From Cenococcum geophilum 1.58 (Eukaryota > Ascomycota > Dothideomycetes > Gloniales > Gloniaceae): a stretch of 64,000 nucleotides of DNA. Numbering within the stretch: position 1 is the stretch's first letter; the number at the start of each line of letters is the position of its first letter. The notes below the pieces were generated by a model. It did not search any database. It was given only the letters and a program-made list of their open reading frames with translations, and was not told the origin of the DNA. Positions 23,859 through 33,591 of the stretch are shown in pieces. A program made the position numbers and the translations under genes. Location: the NCBI GenBank assembly GCA_001692895.1, contig KV748263.1, positions 436,604 through 500,603 of the forward strand, written 5' to 3'.

Positions 23859-24120
23859 TATTAAACGGACGATTAGGAATGAGAACTCTATTTTATTAAA
23901 GAGGGCTCTAGAAGCTCTCTTATATATATTAGGTAGGTCCTAAATATAATAACAACGACGTCGTTATATAGTAGGTCATAGTTAAGAGAAATAGGTAATG
24001 AGATATTTAATAAGATATACGAGCTTAAGATACAAAATAACTAAAACATAGTTCGTATAGACAATCTAGGTCGTCAGACAGTATTACAATAGTAGTAAGA
24101 AACTTTAATTTAGGTCGATA
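23859..24120 (-). repeat. LTR of Copia A (5' LTR in element orientation)
   Basis: 262 bp, more heavily AT-mutated than 3745-4006; terminal TG/CA both read TA. AGTAT follows immediately. Confidence 0.9.
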
Positions 24121-24125
24121 AGTAT

Positions 24126-25600
24126 ATTATCTTTGCTAAGTGCTTTAACGCCGGGGCCTGGTATATAATCCTCGCAGAACTTTATAATACGTTCCCTACA
24201 ATTAAGAAAGCGAGAAATAGCTAAAAATAAAAAGTTCTAGCGCGTTTAATTATTTTAAATAAGCTAGCAGCCATTACAGTAGAATTAATTTTTTAAAGAT
24301 ATTTAGATTTAATTTTCCTCCGGCTAATTAATAATCCATACCTAAGCGAATTAAACCCTTGTCTTTTAACGTTATACCCAAAATCTTAACCCAAATCTTA
24401 ATACTAAGATATTATTACGTACCTCTAAGCTATCAAACTCAGCTAAAGCACCCCCAATTTAAATCCTTTTAAACGCCGCGCGACGCTAGGGAGTTATACG
24501 AATATACTAGATAAGATTATAGAGCAATCTAACCGCTCCGCGCTTTTTCTAAAGTTACTCTATTTTTTTAAAATCCTAGTCGCGATATATAGCAGCCAAA
24601 TCCTTATAGATATTCTCTGTATTAACCCCTATAATAAAGGCCTAGGCGTAAAGGTTCGTAATATATCCAAAACAATAAAGTCTACGAGCCTTCCGTTTCT
24701 TTACTAACATTCCTAGGTAGAGCGCTCGAAGTATTGCCTTAATACACGTATCATTTAACTCCGCATTATTAGTTATAAAATACCCAATATTACCGCAGAT
24801 CCTATAGTCTTTAAAGATATTAAGAAGGACAGCCGCCATATTCTCACCGCTGTATTCACTAATAACTTTGTAAAGGCCTAATACTACATAGCAACGCCTG
24901 CCTAATTTATTAATAAAATACGCCGCTATACTAAGGACACCAAGTGCATTTGGTAATGTCTAAAGATTAAAGGATATCGAGATCATACTATGGGCATTCT
25001 TTAGCTCCTTCCTTAATTCATCCTTCCGCGATTTAAATAACCTTTTAACCTACCCGCGAATCGTTTTAGAGGCCTTTAGTAATAACTTCTTAAGCCTAGG
25101 GTATATAAAGTATAGCAGTTATCAGAAATAGGCGTTTTTAAATTAGAAGAATGCGATATAATAATAGACAACCCATCGTATAAGCAGCTGCTTAAAAGTG
25201 TTAAAATTATAACTCCAAATAAGAGACCTCTCGGTAGGGTAGTCTTTAATCGTTAGCTAAGCCGAAATAGGATCACGGTGCTTTTTTAGTAAGCCCGTAG
25301 CTTTGTCTATATTATAGTCGTTAATAAGGTAAGTTAACGCGGTAAATCTTCCACTTAATACAATCAAGAGCTCCTATAGCTTCTTCAACTTCTTATAAAT
25401 GTAATAGTAGTAATATATTATCGAGCCATCGCCTTCTTTAAGTCGTAGATCCTTACCCTAGAGCTATATAGGTGATGTACGTTGTTTAGTATACTTCGGC
25501 TTCTTCGTTAAGGCTTTACAACGAATGTAATTGCGGCCCTGCAGCTTAAGCTTAAGCACCTCCTTGGTGTCGTTAGCGTCCGAATTAATTAATTTTGGAG
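24126..25600 (-). pseudogene. hAT transposase, N-terminal and catalytic half (RIP-mutated)
   Basis: Read on the minus strand: KEVLKLKLQGRNYIRCKALTK, then ERSLIWSYNFNTFKQLLIRW, then SMISISFNLWTLPNALGVLS, then VISEYSGENMAAVLLNIFKD, then CGNIGYFITNNAELNDTCIK. S-x-D-x-W-T, SGENMA and the FITDNA block are standard landmarks of fungal hAT transposases; DNA reads NNA here. The longest intact stretch is 24839-24642. Many stops. It is truncated at 24126 by Copia A and resumes at 3739. Confidence 0.9.
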
Positions 25601-25983
25601 CAAGGATAACTTCGTCAGATTAGGGGGGGGTGCGAATTAACAGATATCAATCCATCGCAGAGGGAGGGGAGGAAGTTAAGTACAACACTACGGTTGGGGT
25701 GGTAGATGCGAGAGAGCAATTACAGAAGCAGCAGCTGTCCTTAATTCTATGGCTAATACTCTACCAATCAGTTAATAAGTTAACAGTGCAGTCACCAGAG
25801 CCGCCGATTGGCTTCGCATTATACATTAACTTCTCAGCGCTCTATTCCTCCTTAGCCACAGTTCGAATTGGGTATAGATCTGGAGCTCCAAGAGTCAAAT
25901 CAGTCTCAAATCCACTCCTATCCACCAATCAGAAGGCTTAATCCAAATCCACGTCGAATCTGAATCCAACCAGGAGCTCCAAA

Positions 25984-26009
25984 TAGACCCCGGTCCAAGT
26001 ATATCACTG
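25984..26009 (-). repeat. hAT right terminal inverted repeat
   Basis: Complement starts CAGTGATATACTTGGAC. The 8-bp TGGCGTGC duplication follows at 26010-26017. Between this end and the transposase, 25600-25983 holds only subterminal sequence with GGAGCTCC and GGATTTGGATT-type motifs. Confidence 0.8.
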
Positions 26010-26310
26010 TGGCGTGCTGCGCGAGGACTGCAGGGATACGGAGGCCAGTCTCGATATCCAGTACTATTAGGTGCTGTTCTTTGCAACGCTGATGCGGAAT
26101 CTGGAAGCAGCGGGGGAGATTTTCCATGGCGCGGGTGAAGTATTTCGTTCAGGCATGATTTGCGCGCTCATCCAGCTTGCAGGGTTGTTAAGGGCGTATT
26201 ATAAGTCTGGCATAGGGAGGCTAGGTCAGCTTGTCGAGCGCGCGAGTCCATCGAGGGCATCATTTGTTGCCCTCGTAGAGTCTAGAGGGAACTGCTTGAT
26301 TGTCAGATGA
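26010..26310 (+). pseudogene. right half of the gene split by the hAT insertion
   Basis: From the duplicated TGGCGTGC the frame reads VLREDCRDTEASLDIQYY, meets TAG (possible former CAG), then continues VLFFATLMRNLEAAGEIFHG through GEVFRSG to TGA at 26308. Codon use looks like host coding DNA rather than transposon. It is in phase with 2177-2411 once the element and one duplication copy are removed. The last third may already be out of the original frame. Family unknown. Confidence 0.45.
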
Positions 26311-28485
26311 TTGCTTGTGAGGTCTGGCAACATATTGTGTGCATGGGGTTTGAAGAGAGCCCTGAATGGGATTCAAGACCCTACTTATGCCAGCAGTGTA
26401 GCTCTGAGTCTTACGAGAATAGCGGAGGGGGAGCTTGATCCACACCAGGCAGTTGAAGACAGAACACCCGACCACGTGAAGATCGAAATTCTCCGTGATA
26501 ATGAAGGGGTGAAGCTACATTTACAACAACTAACTTGGACTCCTTCCCTCTTGCAATCAACCTACCTGGCAGCTGGATCCACCCTCAGCTCAGCTCTATC
26601 CGTATCCAACTCGACTTTAGCTCCCACCAGCGGTAAACGACTTCTAAAAGGTAGAAGCACGGGCTTGAAAGGGTACATTGGTGCTCTTCGGGAACAAAAG
26701 GCCCTAATTAGCATACATCAAGGAAATATTGCGGAAGGAGATATCCCTGCTCGACAACATGATGAGAGTGGGAATGCGGTTGGACCTGCGTGGATAATTC
26801 CAGTTGTTAGTGAGTGCATGGAGTACGAAGACAGCAAAAGAGTTTCCGGGAAGTGGAAATTTGGAGGAGATTACGTGGGGGAGATAATCTGAAGACAAAA
26901 CTTCTTTTCGAAGTTAATTTCGAGGAGTGGGAATATAAGAGACTGCAACTAACCGCATTTGGCGGCGTTCCGGGGTGTATGCTTGATACGAAAGACTTCA
27001 TTGTAGCGTTAGCTGTCAAGTGATCTTGGTCGTGAAAAAGAAGATGGCTGCTGCTCTCTGCGATGTTTGCATTTCCTAAGCATCTTAGGAAAAGACCTTT
27101 TTGTCCACTTTGAAGATAAGGTATTGGTTGTAGGCGCTGTGTGGCTAGACTCTTAGGGTTTCTCAGCCTACCACACCACCAGGCCAAAAACGTAGGTCAA
27201 TGTTCGTAACAGAAGTGGTGATTCGAAATATACTCGGCATGAGTATAAATTCAGCCGACTGTCTTTGCGCAAGTGTCTGAGTATCTTAATAACTTAGTCT
27301 TTATAACAGTTTTGGTAGCTGGCAGAAGGAATTGGAGAAGGACTAATAGGACAAAAATATCTACATATGTCGTTTTATGCATTTTGGGTACGAGATGGAG
27401 TATTACGAAGAGGTTGGCGTTCCCACAAGCTTTCCTTGCAAAAGCTTAGGTCACGCAACTTTCGCGGCGATCTCTTGAACCTCCCATGTATCCACGCTAA
27501 TTCCATCTTTTGCTGTGATGACATGCAAAGATCTGTATGGAGATCACTTCATTGCCGTATCAACTTGTTGCAGGATGCTGCATAACCCAAACATGACCCT
27601 CATTCAATTTACGCTTTGTCAAGACATCCCAGATGCGTTCTGACCATGCAGAATTCCAAAGAGATCAGCATGACACCGTCAATCTTTCCCTACAGTACAG
27701 GTAATAGCAATTGGAAAACGCAGGCGACCTCGTGATGGAAATGACGAAGCTAAAGCAAAATTACGTATTGCGTAGCTTGACAAGGCAATACGCGAAGCTG
27801 TCTTAAACACTTCAAATATCTTACACCGTCTAGCTTGCACCTCGTTTCCCCCTGCAGCCGTGGCTACATTCCTCGAATGACGTTATGGTCTTCCTATTTC
27901 TTGTCTTTTAATCCCTATTTAGTATTCTTTAAGCTTAAAAAAACTGGAACCAGAGAGGGTGTAACACGATAAAACACAATACGAGCAGAGTTTGGTTCCA
28001 CCACTTTAGTACAAGTCTGGCCCATGTCCCGAACTTTGTCCAGCCGAATTTTCTTCTCTTCTTCTTTGCATGGCAATGCGCGATACAATGCGCACCAATT
28101 CGCCGGTTCAGCGTGGCATGACACCTGCAGCACCTACTGCAGAAAATCCCAGCCGTAAGCCGTCATACGAAAGCACAGCGGGCAGCGGGAATCTCGGAGA
28201 CACAGAAGATGGACGTGGAAAAGCATGGCCTGCCTGACTCTATGCGGGGAAGGGGAGGTAAATGGAGAGATAAGAGAGGTGACCCATTCGGAGATAAAGA
28301 AGGGGTGGAGGTTAAATACAGAACCATGAGGTGGTGGTAAGAACTCCGGCTTTGCACAATGTGTGGCCGTGCGTTTGGTTTTGGTCGAAAAGTGTGCTTG
28401 AGCTGAAAATATGATATAGACAAGCTAGCATGAGTAAGGCCCTCTGATCAGTCTTGAAGACTCATATCCTGAACTCGAGACAGTC
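26311..28485. other. gene-poor stretch without a supportable gene
   Basis: The open frame 26311-26892 has no domain, and part of it is the 59-bp duplicate of the downstream transporter. The remaining frames (27367-27585, 28163-28423 minus and others) are short and featureless. The stretch may hold decayed coding DNA and the transporter promoter. No RNA gene or structured repeat recognised. Confidence 0.45.
26758..26816 (+). repeat. 59-bp duplicate of the transporter C-terminus
   Basis: Identical over 59 bases to 29946-30004 (starts CATGATGAGAGTGGGAATGC, ends GTTAGTGAGTG), in the same orientation, 3.2 kb upstream. Flanking sequence differs on both sides. Confidence 0.95.
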
Positions 28486-30101
28486 ATGATCGCGGAGACC
28501 ATTTCTCTAGATATACTTTCTTTACCCTCTGTACTAGCAGCTGTAGGAATGATCCCTGGAATCATAACGATTGCTGGATTGGGTATTCTTGCAACATATA
28601 CTGGCTATGTGTATGTGTATCCTTCTCATTAGTTCTTTGGGGTGGCGCTGACAAAAGTTGGGCTCGGCTAGTTCAAGATGGCATATCTGCATGTAAGCAT
28701 ATCACTCCTTTGGTATCTCAAATGCCTGAACTAAATTTGCATAGATCCACAACATGGCCGATGCAGGAGAAATCCTCCTAGGCGTGTGGGGTCGTGAGGT
28801 ATTTAGAGCCGCGCAGACAATATTTTTCATTTTCAGTGTGGGTAGTCACATATTGACTTTCACTATTGCATTCAATGTCATGACGGGTCACGCCACCTGT
28901 GAGCACTCGATTTCCAAATCTAAAACCGTTTATGGATCTTAAATCTAACTTCTATAGGCACAATTGCTTGGGGGGGGGGGGNGATTGGCATGATCGTTTT
29001 GTGGATATTTACACTGCCGCGGACACTGAAGAAAGTTTCCTACTTATCAGTTGCATGTAGGTTGACATCTTTACCGAGAGCTGTGACAGATGGATGACTC
29101 TGAATTGCGATCAGCTTTCATATCTATTGGTGCAGCAGTATTGATGACTGGAGTCGGAGTTTCGTGAGTCCTCACAGTTCATAGCTCTCCATATTTCCCC
29201 AAAACTTCGACTGACTTAATCGTAGCTGCTCCTGGTCTCCACTTCAATGCAACCATCCACACGAGCCTTGCCAAAGCCTTCGTCAGTGTCTCGAACATTA
29301 CCTTCACCTACGCAGGCCACGTCGCATTTTTCTCATTCATCAGCGAGTTCAAAAATCTGAAGGATTTCCATAAAGTCCTTTTCCTCCTATAAACAGTAGA
29401 CACGTCAATCTACGTGATCGTGGCCGTGGTAGTATACAGATACACTGATGCGAAAGTCGCCAGCCCAGTGCTTGGAGGTACAGAGCACATTCTCATAAAA
29501 GTTGCTTACGGGATTGCACCGCTGACTGTAAACTCTTCCTACTCATTTCTGGCTATAACCTAATATTTTCAGTCTAGATTATCATCACTGGCGTCATATA
29601 CGGTCACGTAGCCTCTAAATACGTATACGTAAGGATTTTCCGCGGCACCAAACACATGTCGACACGCACCTGGCTTGCCGTTGGAACTTGGGCTGCTATC
29701 ACTCTTACTTTCTGGGTCATCGCTTTCATCATCGCCGAGTCGATCCCGAATTCCAATACTTGCTTGCCCTTATTTCCTCGCTTTTTGCGTCTTGGTTTAC
29801 GTACGGGCTCAGCGGCATATTCCGATTGTTTATGAATTGGGGAGGTTATACGCGTAATTGGAAGAAGATGGCGTTGAATATCGCGATTGTGGGGATTGGT
29901 GCTGCAGTTCGCGGCATTGGATTATATGTGTCTGGGAAAGCGATTCATGATGAGAGTGGGAATGCGGTTGGACCTGCGTGGATAATTCCAGTTGTTAGTG
30001 AGTGGGAGTGTGTTAATTTTATATGGGAAAATTTGAGGCGGTTAGTGTTAGTCGTCTCGAAAATGTTAGAAATCGGGAGAGAGGTGAAAGTGATGCTCTA
30101 A
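28486..30101 (+). pseudogene. fungal neutral amino acid transporter (Mtr-like, Aa_trans family), decayed
   Basis: ATG 28486 starts MIAETISLDILSLPSVLAAV, then GIITIAGLGILATYTGY. After introns (a clear one is 28693-28744) the reading continues IHNMADAGEILLGVWGREVF, VGSHILTFTIAFNVMTGHAT, TYAGHVAFFSFISEF, VASPVLGG, and a last part LFASWFTYGLSGIF ... GLYVSGKAIHDESGN. These match the plasma-membrane amino acid permeases of filamentous fungi (about 11 membrane helices). Damage: TAA near 29392 where the family has Gln (LLQxVDT), frame breaks near 29745 and elsewhere, and a poly-G run with N at about 28970-28982. Some breaks could be sequence error, but the TAA looks real. Confidence 0.75.
29946..30004 (+). 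repeat. 59-bp source copy inside the transporter pseudogene
   Basis: Identical to 26758-26816. It encodes HDESGNAVGPAWIIPVVSE. The KAIHD part fits the family C-terminus, so this is probably the source and the upstream copy the derivative. Confidence 0.9.
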
Positions 30102-30511
30102 TCTTGCCGAAATTTCGGAAGACTGCCTTCATAGAACTGAATGACGAGGGATGTTGAAAACCCGGATAGATCAATGAGAGTAGAGCTGCGACTACAATAT
30201 TGAGGAAGTGAAGTGCGTAAGTTCGGCAGAGTTGTTACCGTATCCGTATGAAAGATAGGGAAAACCCCGTACATGCAAATCCATAAAGTCATATTCTTAT
30301 GCTCATCAAGTCATGGTGAAAGAAACGCCGAACTCTCCAAGATAATGTGAAACCACCATGCAGTGAGAGGAAGAAATCCGAAATGCAATGCTCTGGATGC
30401 AAGTGGCGAACTAAATCGTCTCTCGCTTTCGAGAACAAAATGACTATGTGTAATCAAGACTGCCGCCCGAGAAATCAACAGATAAAATTAAATGCAGTGG
30501 ATATATGCGGC
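30102..30511. other. intergenic, nothing recognised
   Basis: Between the transporter relic and the convergent F-box-like gene. Short open frames only; probably the 3' flank of both. Confidence 0.5.
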
Positions 30512-31172
30512 TTAGAAAAAGTCCCACGGATCTGCGTGCAAAGTTGTCAATCCTGGTAAGAAGTCATGAATAACAGTACAGAAAGCATCATGGTTAGCAG
30601 GTTGCTCGCCTTGCTGGTCCGTAAGTAGAGTAAGTCGAACTTTGCGTACTAGGTTTTTCGCATCTGGGCTTAGTCGTCTGATGAAAGCTAGAACGGGACG
30701 ATAATTCAAACCGATGAAGTGGAAGAGATTCTCTGAATATAGCAGGGATAAAGATTCGTGATAGATCGTGCGATTGGTCCGGAGAATTGCTAGAGATGTT
30801 TTATCCGGAGGGCCTTTTGGTTGTCGGTTACATTTCGAGATGATGACTGTGGAGTCGCAATCTGTATAAGAGTAGAGTAGGAACTTTTTGGTGGGACTCG
30901 GAACAAGGTAGCGGAAAATTTCACGGCGAATCTCCGAGGGTACACGTAGTAGAGGGGGAGAGTCGTTAACAGCAGGTATAATCTCAGGTATTGATGGTTC
31001 TGGGCTGCTTGTCTCGTTTGCTTGGTCTTGGCCTTGGTCTTGGCCCTGGGCTTTCTTATTGACCTTGGACGCTGGACTTTTGTAAATTGTAAAATGCTGC
31101 AAATATAGATTTAATCATCGGGGGTTTTCTCCGAATGAACTGAGTGAGTCTCACTTTTCTTGAAGAAGCCAT
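30512..31172 (-). CDS. small F-box-like / 2EXR-type protein, 200 aa
   Basis: Two exons: 31172-31155 (MASSRK) and 31096-30512, split by an intron with GTGAG donor and TTGCAG acceptor. The larger open frame begins at TTG, not ATG, so the upstream exon supplies the start. An N-terminal low-complexity basic part with repeated GQDQ is followed by LLRVPSEIRREIFRYLVPS, then LAILRTNRTIYHESLSLLYS, then a Leu/Arg-rich half ending DPWDFF. P-x-E-I-R-x-x-I-x-x-x-L with a later LLxxNRxxxxEsxxxxY block is common in ascomycete F-box-like proteins, which may act as ubiquitin-ligase adaptors or have no known role. Partner unknown. Confidence 0.6.
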
Positions 31173-31682
31173 TACAGGCGTGGCGATCTTCGGACTGATT
31201 CAAACACTCCAGTACGAACAAAAACTCTGGTTAGAAAATCCAAAGTAAATTAAGCCTTTGTTTGGTGGCTGAATTTGAGGTCACGAGCGCTGGTGACCAT
31301 AGATAGGAGGATGGTGAAGCTCCAATGAGAGAAGAAAACTGGCAGATAGGTATTGATACAGGGGAGATCTTTGCAAAGGATCGAGTCCGTGAGATACGCA
31401 AGGGACTCTCGGGACAGTGGAATGTCACTTCAACTTCTCTCCACTGAGAGTGAGCAAGAGACAGCCTGAAGGTTGGCGTTGTCTTGGCATCGGAACGGGG
31501 AAGGATTGACCCGCAGGCCGCCGACGAGAAGATGAATTTTGAGACGCGTTTGGGCCACTGTAGTCTGCAGCTAGCAACCCCTCCTCCCCACCCCTTTTGC
31601 CTCAGAAATTCATATTTTTGGGAGTTATCTAACATTAGACTTTAAACTTCCTGCTACTGTCTAATACAAGAACCTCTTAACG
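31173..31682. promoter_or_regulatory. shared upstream region of the F-box-like gene and CCT7
   Basis: 510 bp between divergent starts (31172 minus, 31683 plus). The minus open frame 31635-31231 has no domain and is not supported. A CT-rich stretch near 31570-31600 is the only compositional feature. Confidence 0.4.
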
Positions 31683-33591
31683 ATGTCGTTCGGAGGCCAG
31701 ACACCTACGATCATCGTGTTGAAAGAAGGTGGGGGATTTATAGCTTTCCAACTTGCTGTCCTATCTTTACAACGGCATTGTATAACTGACAGCACAAAGG
31801 CACCGACCAGACACAAGGAAGAGGTCAAATAATATCAAACATCAATGCTTGTCTTGCCGTTCAGTCAACAATTAAGAGCACCTTGGGACCATATGGTGGG
31901 GATGTGCTTTTGGTAGACGAGAATGGAAAGCAAACAATTACGAATGATGGAGCGACAGTCATGAGGGTATGCTAAGGCATCTTGGAACCCTACGTAGCAA
32001 ATTCTGACTTGACGTAGCTTCTGGACATTGTACATCCCGCAGCACGAATTCTCACAGACATCGCTCGCTCACAAGATGCGGAAGTTGGAGACGGCACAAC
32101 ATCAGTTGTTGTGTTAGCAGGAGAAATATTGAAGGAGATCAAGGAACATGTTGAGCAGGGCGTTAGCAGCCAGACAATCATCAAGGGCTTAAGAAGAGCC
32201 TCGCAAATGGCAGTGAACAAAATTATGGAGATTGCCGTGGACACGGCCGAGACCAACCAGAGGGAGACCCTAAGGAAGCTCGCTGCGACAGCCATGAGCA
32301 GCAAGCTGATACATAGGAATTCGGATTTCTTCACGAAAAGTGAGTATTCTAACAAATAGTGAGCACTGGAGGCTAATAAGATTTTCTCATTTAGTGGTAG
32401 TGGATGCTGTTCTATCACTTGATCAAGATGACTTGAACGAGAAACTCATCGGAATAAAGAAAATTACCGGTGGCGCTCTTCAGGACTCCCTCTTCGTCAA
32501 CGGCGTCGCATTCAAGAAGACCTTTTCCTATGCAGGTTTCGAGCAACAACCGAAGTCATTCAAGAATCCTAAGATTGTGTGCTTGAATGTAGAGTTGGAG
32601 TTGAAGAGCGAGAAGGATAATGCTGAAGTCAGGGTAGAACAAGTCTCAGAATACCAGGCCATTGTTGATGCGGAGTGGCAGATCATCTTCAACAAGATGG
32701 AGGCTCTGCACAAGACTGGAGCAAAGGTTGTCCTCAGCAAACTGCCTATTGGCGATTTAGCAACACAATACTTCGCCGACCGCGATATTTTCTGCGCCGG
32801 ACGAGTTTCATCAGATGATCTTGAGCGCGTAGTACAGGCTACTGGAGCCAGCATTCAGTCTACCTGCTCGGATATCCAACCTCAACACCTTGGCACCTGC
32901 GAAACCTTCGAGGAACGTCAGATTGGTGGAGAACGCTTTAACTTTTTCGAAGGTTGCTCGGCAGCCAAGACTTGCACGCTCGTCCTGCGTGGTGGTGCTG
33001 AACAGTTCATCGCTGAGGTGGAGCGAAGTCTGCACGATGCAATCATGATCGTGAAACGTGCGATTAAGAACAAGAACATCGTCGCTGGTGGTGGCGCGTG
33101 CGAGATGGAAGTTTCTGCCTACCTACATGCCTTTGCCGACAGGAATGTTCCCCACAAACAGCAGGCCATTATCAAAGCATTCGCTAAAGCTTTAGAAGTG
33201 ATACCTAGGCAGTTATGCGACAATGCAGGCTTCGATGCGACGGATATTCTCAATCGACTACGCGTTGAACATCGTAAAGGCAATATCTGGGCTGGTGTCG
33301 ACTTCATCAATGAAGGCATCGCAAATAACATGGAGAGGTTTGTATGGGAACCAAGTTTGGTGAAGGTAAATGCGATTCAGGCGGCAACGGAAGCAGCATG
33401 CCTGATTCTGAGTGTGGACGAAACGATACGTTCGTACATCCTAAGACCTATTTTTCTTTCTTCTCAATATGCTAATACACCGTCTAGAGAACCAAGAGTC
33501 ACAGCAGCCCCAAGCACCGCAAAGAGGCTTGCCCCCAGGAGCTGCGCAGAGGGCGCTGCGCGGACGTGGAAGAGGCATGCCGAGGCGGTAG
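31683..33591 (+). CDS. CCT7: T-complex protein 1 subunit eta (CCT7)
   Basis: One of the eight subunits of the cytosolic CCT/TRiC chaperonin, which folds actin, tubulin and other proteins using ATP. Exons 31683-31728, 31800-31966, 32018-32339, 32395-33429 and 33488-33591 sum to 1674 nt (557 aa, normal length). The start [16 protein letters not shown] is diagnostic for eta. ATP-binding motifs are visible: STLGPYGGD, then NDGATVM, then [18 protein letters not shown], and near the end [10 protein letters not shown] and [10 protein letters not shown]. The C-terminus is the Gly/Arg-rich tail ending [10 protein letters not shown]. The uninterrupted frame to 33719 reads through the last intron and is not the real end. 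The first donor (GTGGGG) is unusual. No damage seen. Confidence 0.95.

Larger units (their letters stand above)
3745..24120 (-). mobile_element. Ty1/Copia LTR retrotransposon A, interrupted by Gypsy and Copia B
   Basis: Two direct repeats of 262 bp bound the element (3745-4006 and 23859-24120). They begin TGTTGAACGG and end GGTCGACA; the right copy shows TA for TG and TA for CA through decay. A 5-bp duplication AGTAT flanks it (3740-3744 and 24121-24125). The genes run on the minus strand: gag at 23238-23858, integrase and reverse transcriptase in 13366-16960, and RNase H in 4080-4825. A C-run just right of the left LTR (about 4007-4016) is the complement of a polypurine tract next to the 3' LTR in that orientation. 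Excluding the two nested insertions the element is about 5.6 kb. Coding regions are full of stops. Confidence 0.9.
2412..26009 (-). mobile_element. hAT-family DNA transposon, outer shell of a five-element nest
   Basis: The left end starts CAGTGAAAGGATTGGACTGG and the right end, read on the minus strand, starts CAGTGATATACTTGGACCGG: imperfect inverted repeats of about 26 bp. An 8-bp duplication TGGCGTGC flanks the element exactly (2404-2411 and 26010-26017), the length expected for hAT. The transposase lies on the minus strand in two pieces (24126-25600, then about 2540-3739) because a Copia element landed in it. Without the later insertions the hAT would be about 3.2 kb. Both transposase pieces contain many stops, so the element is dead. 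It is the oldest insertion in the nest. Confidence 0.9.

Noticed and set aside
26311..26892. 193-codon frame that might be a gene
   Set aside because: No domain, and its C-terminal part is the 59-bp duplicate of the transporter, so the open frame is partly accidental.
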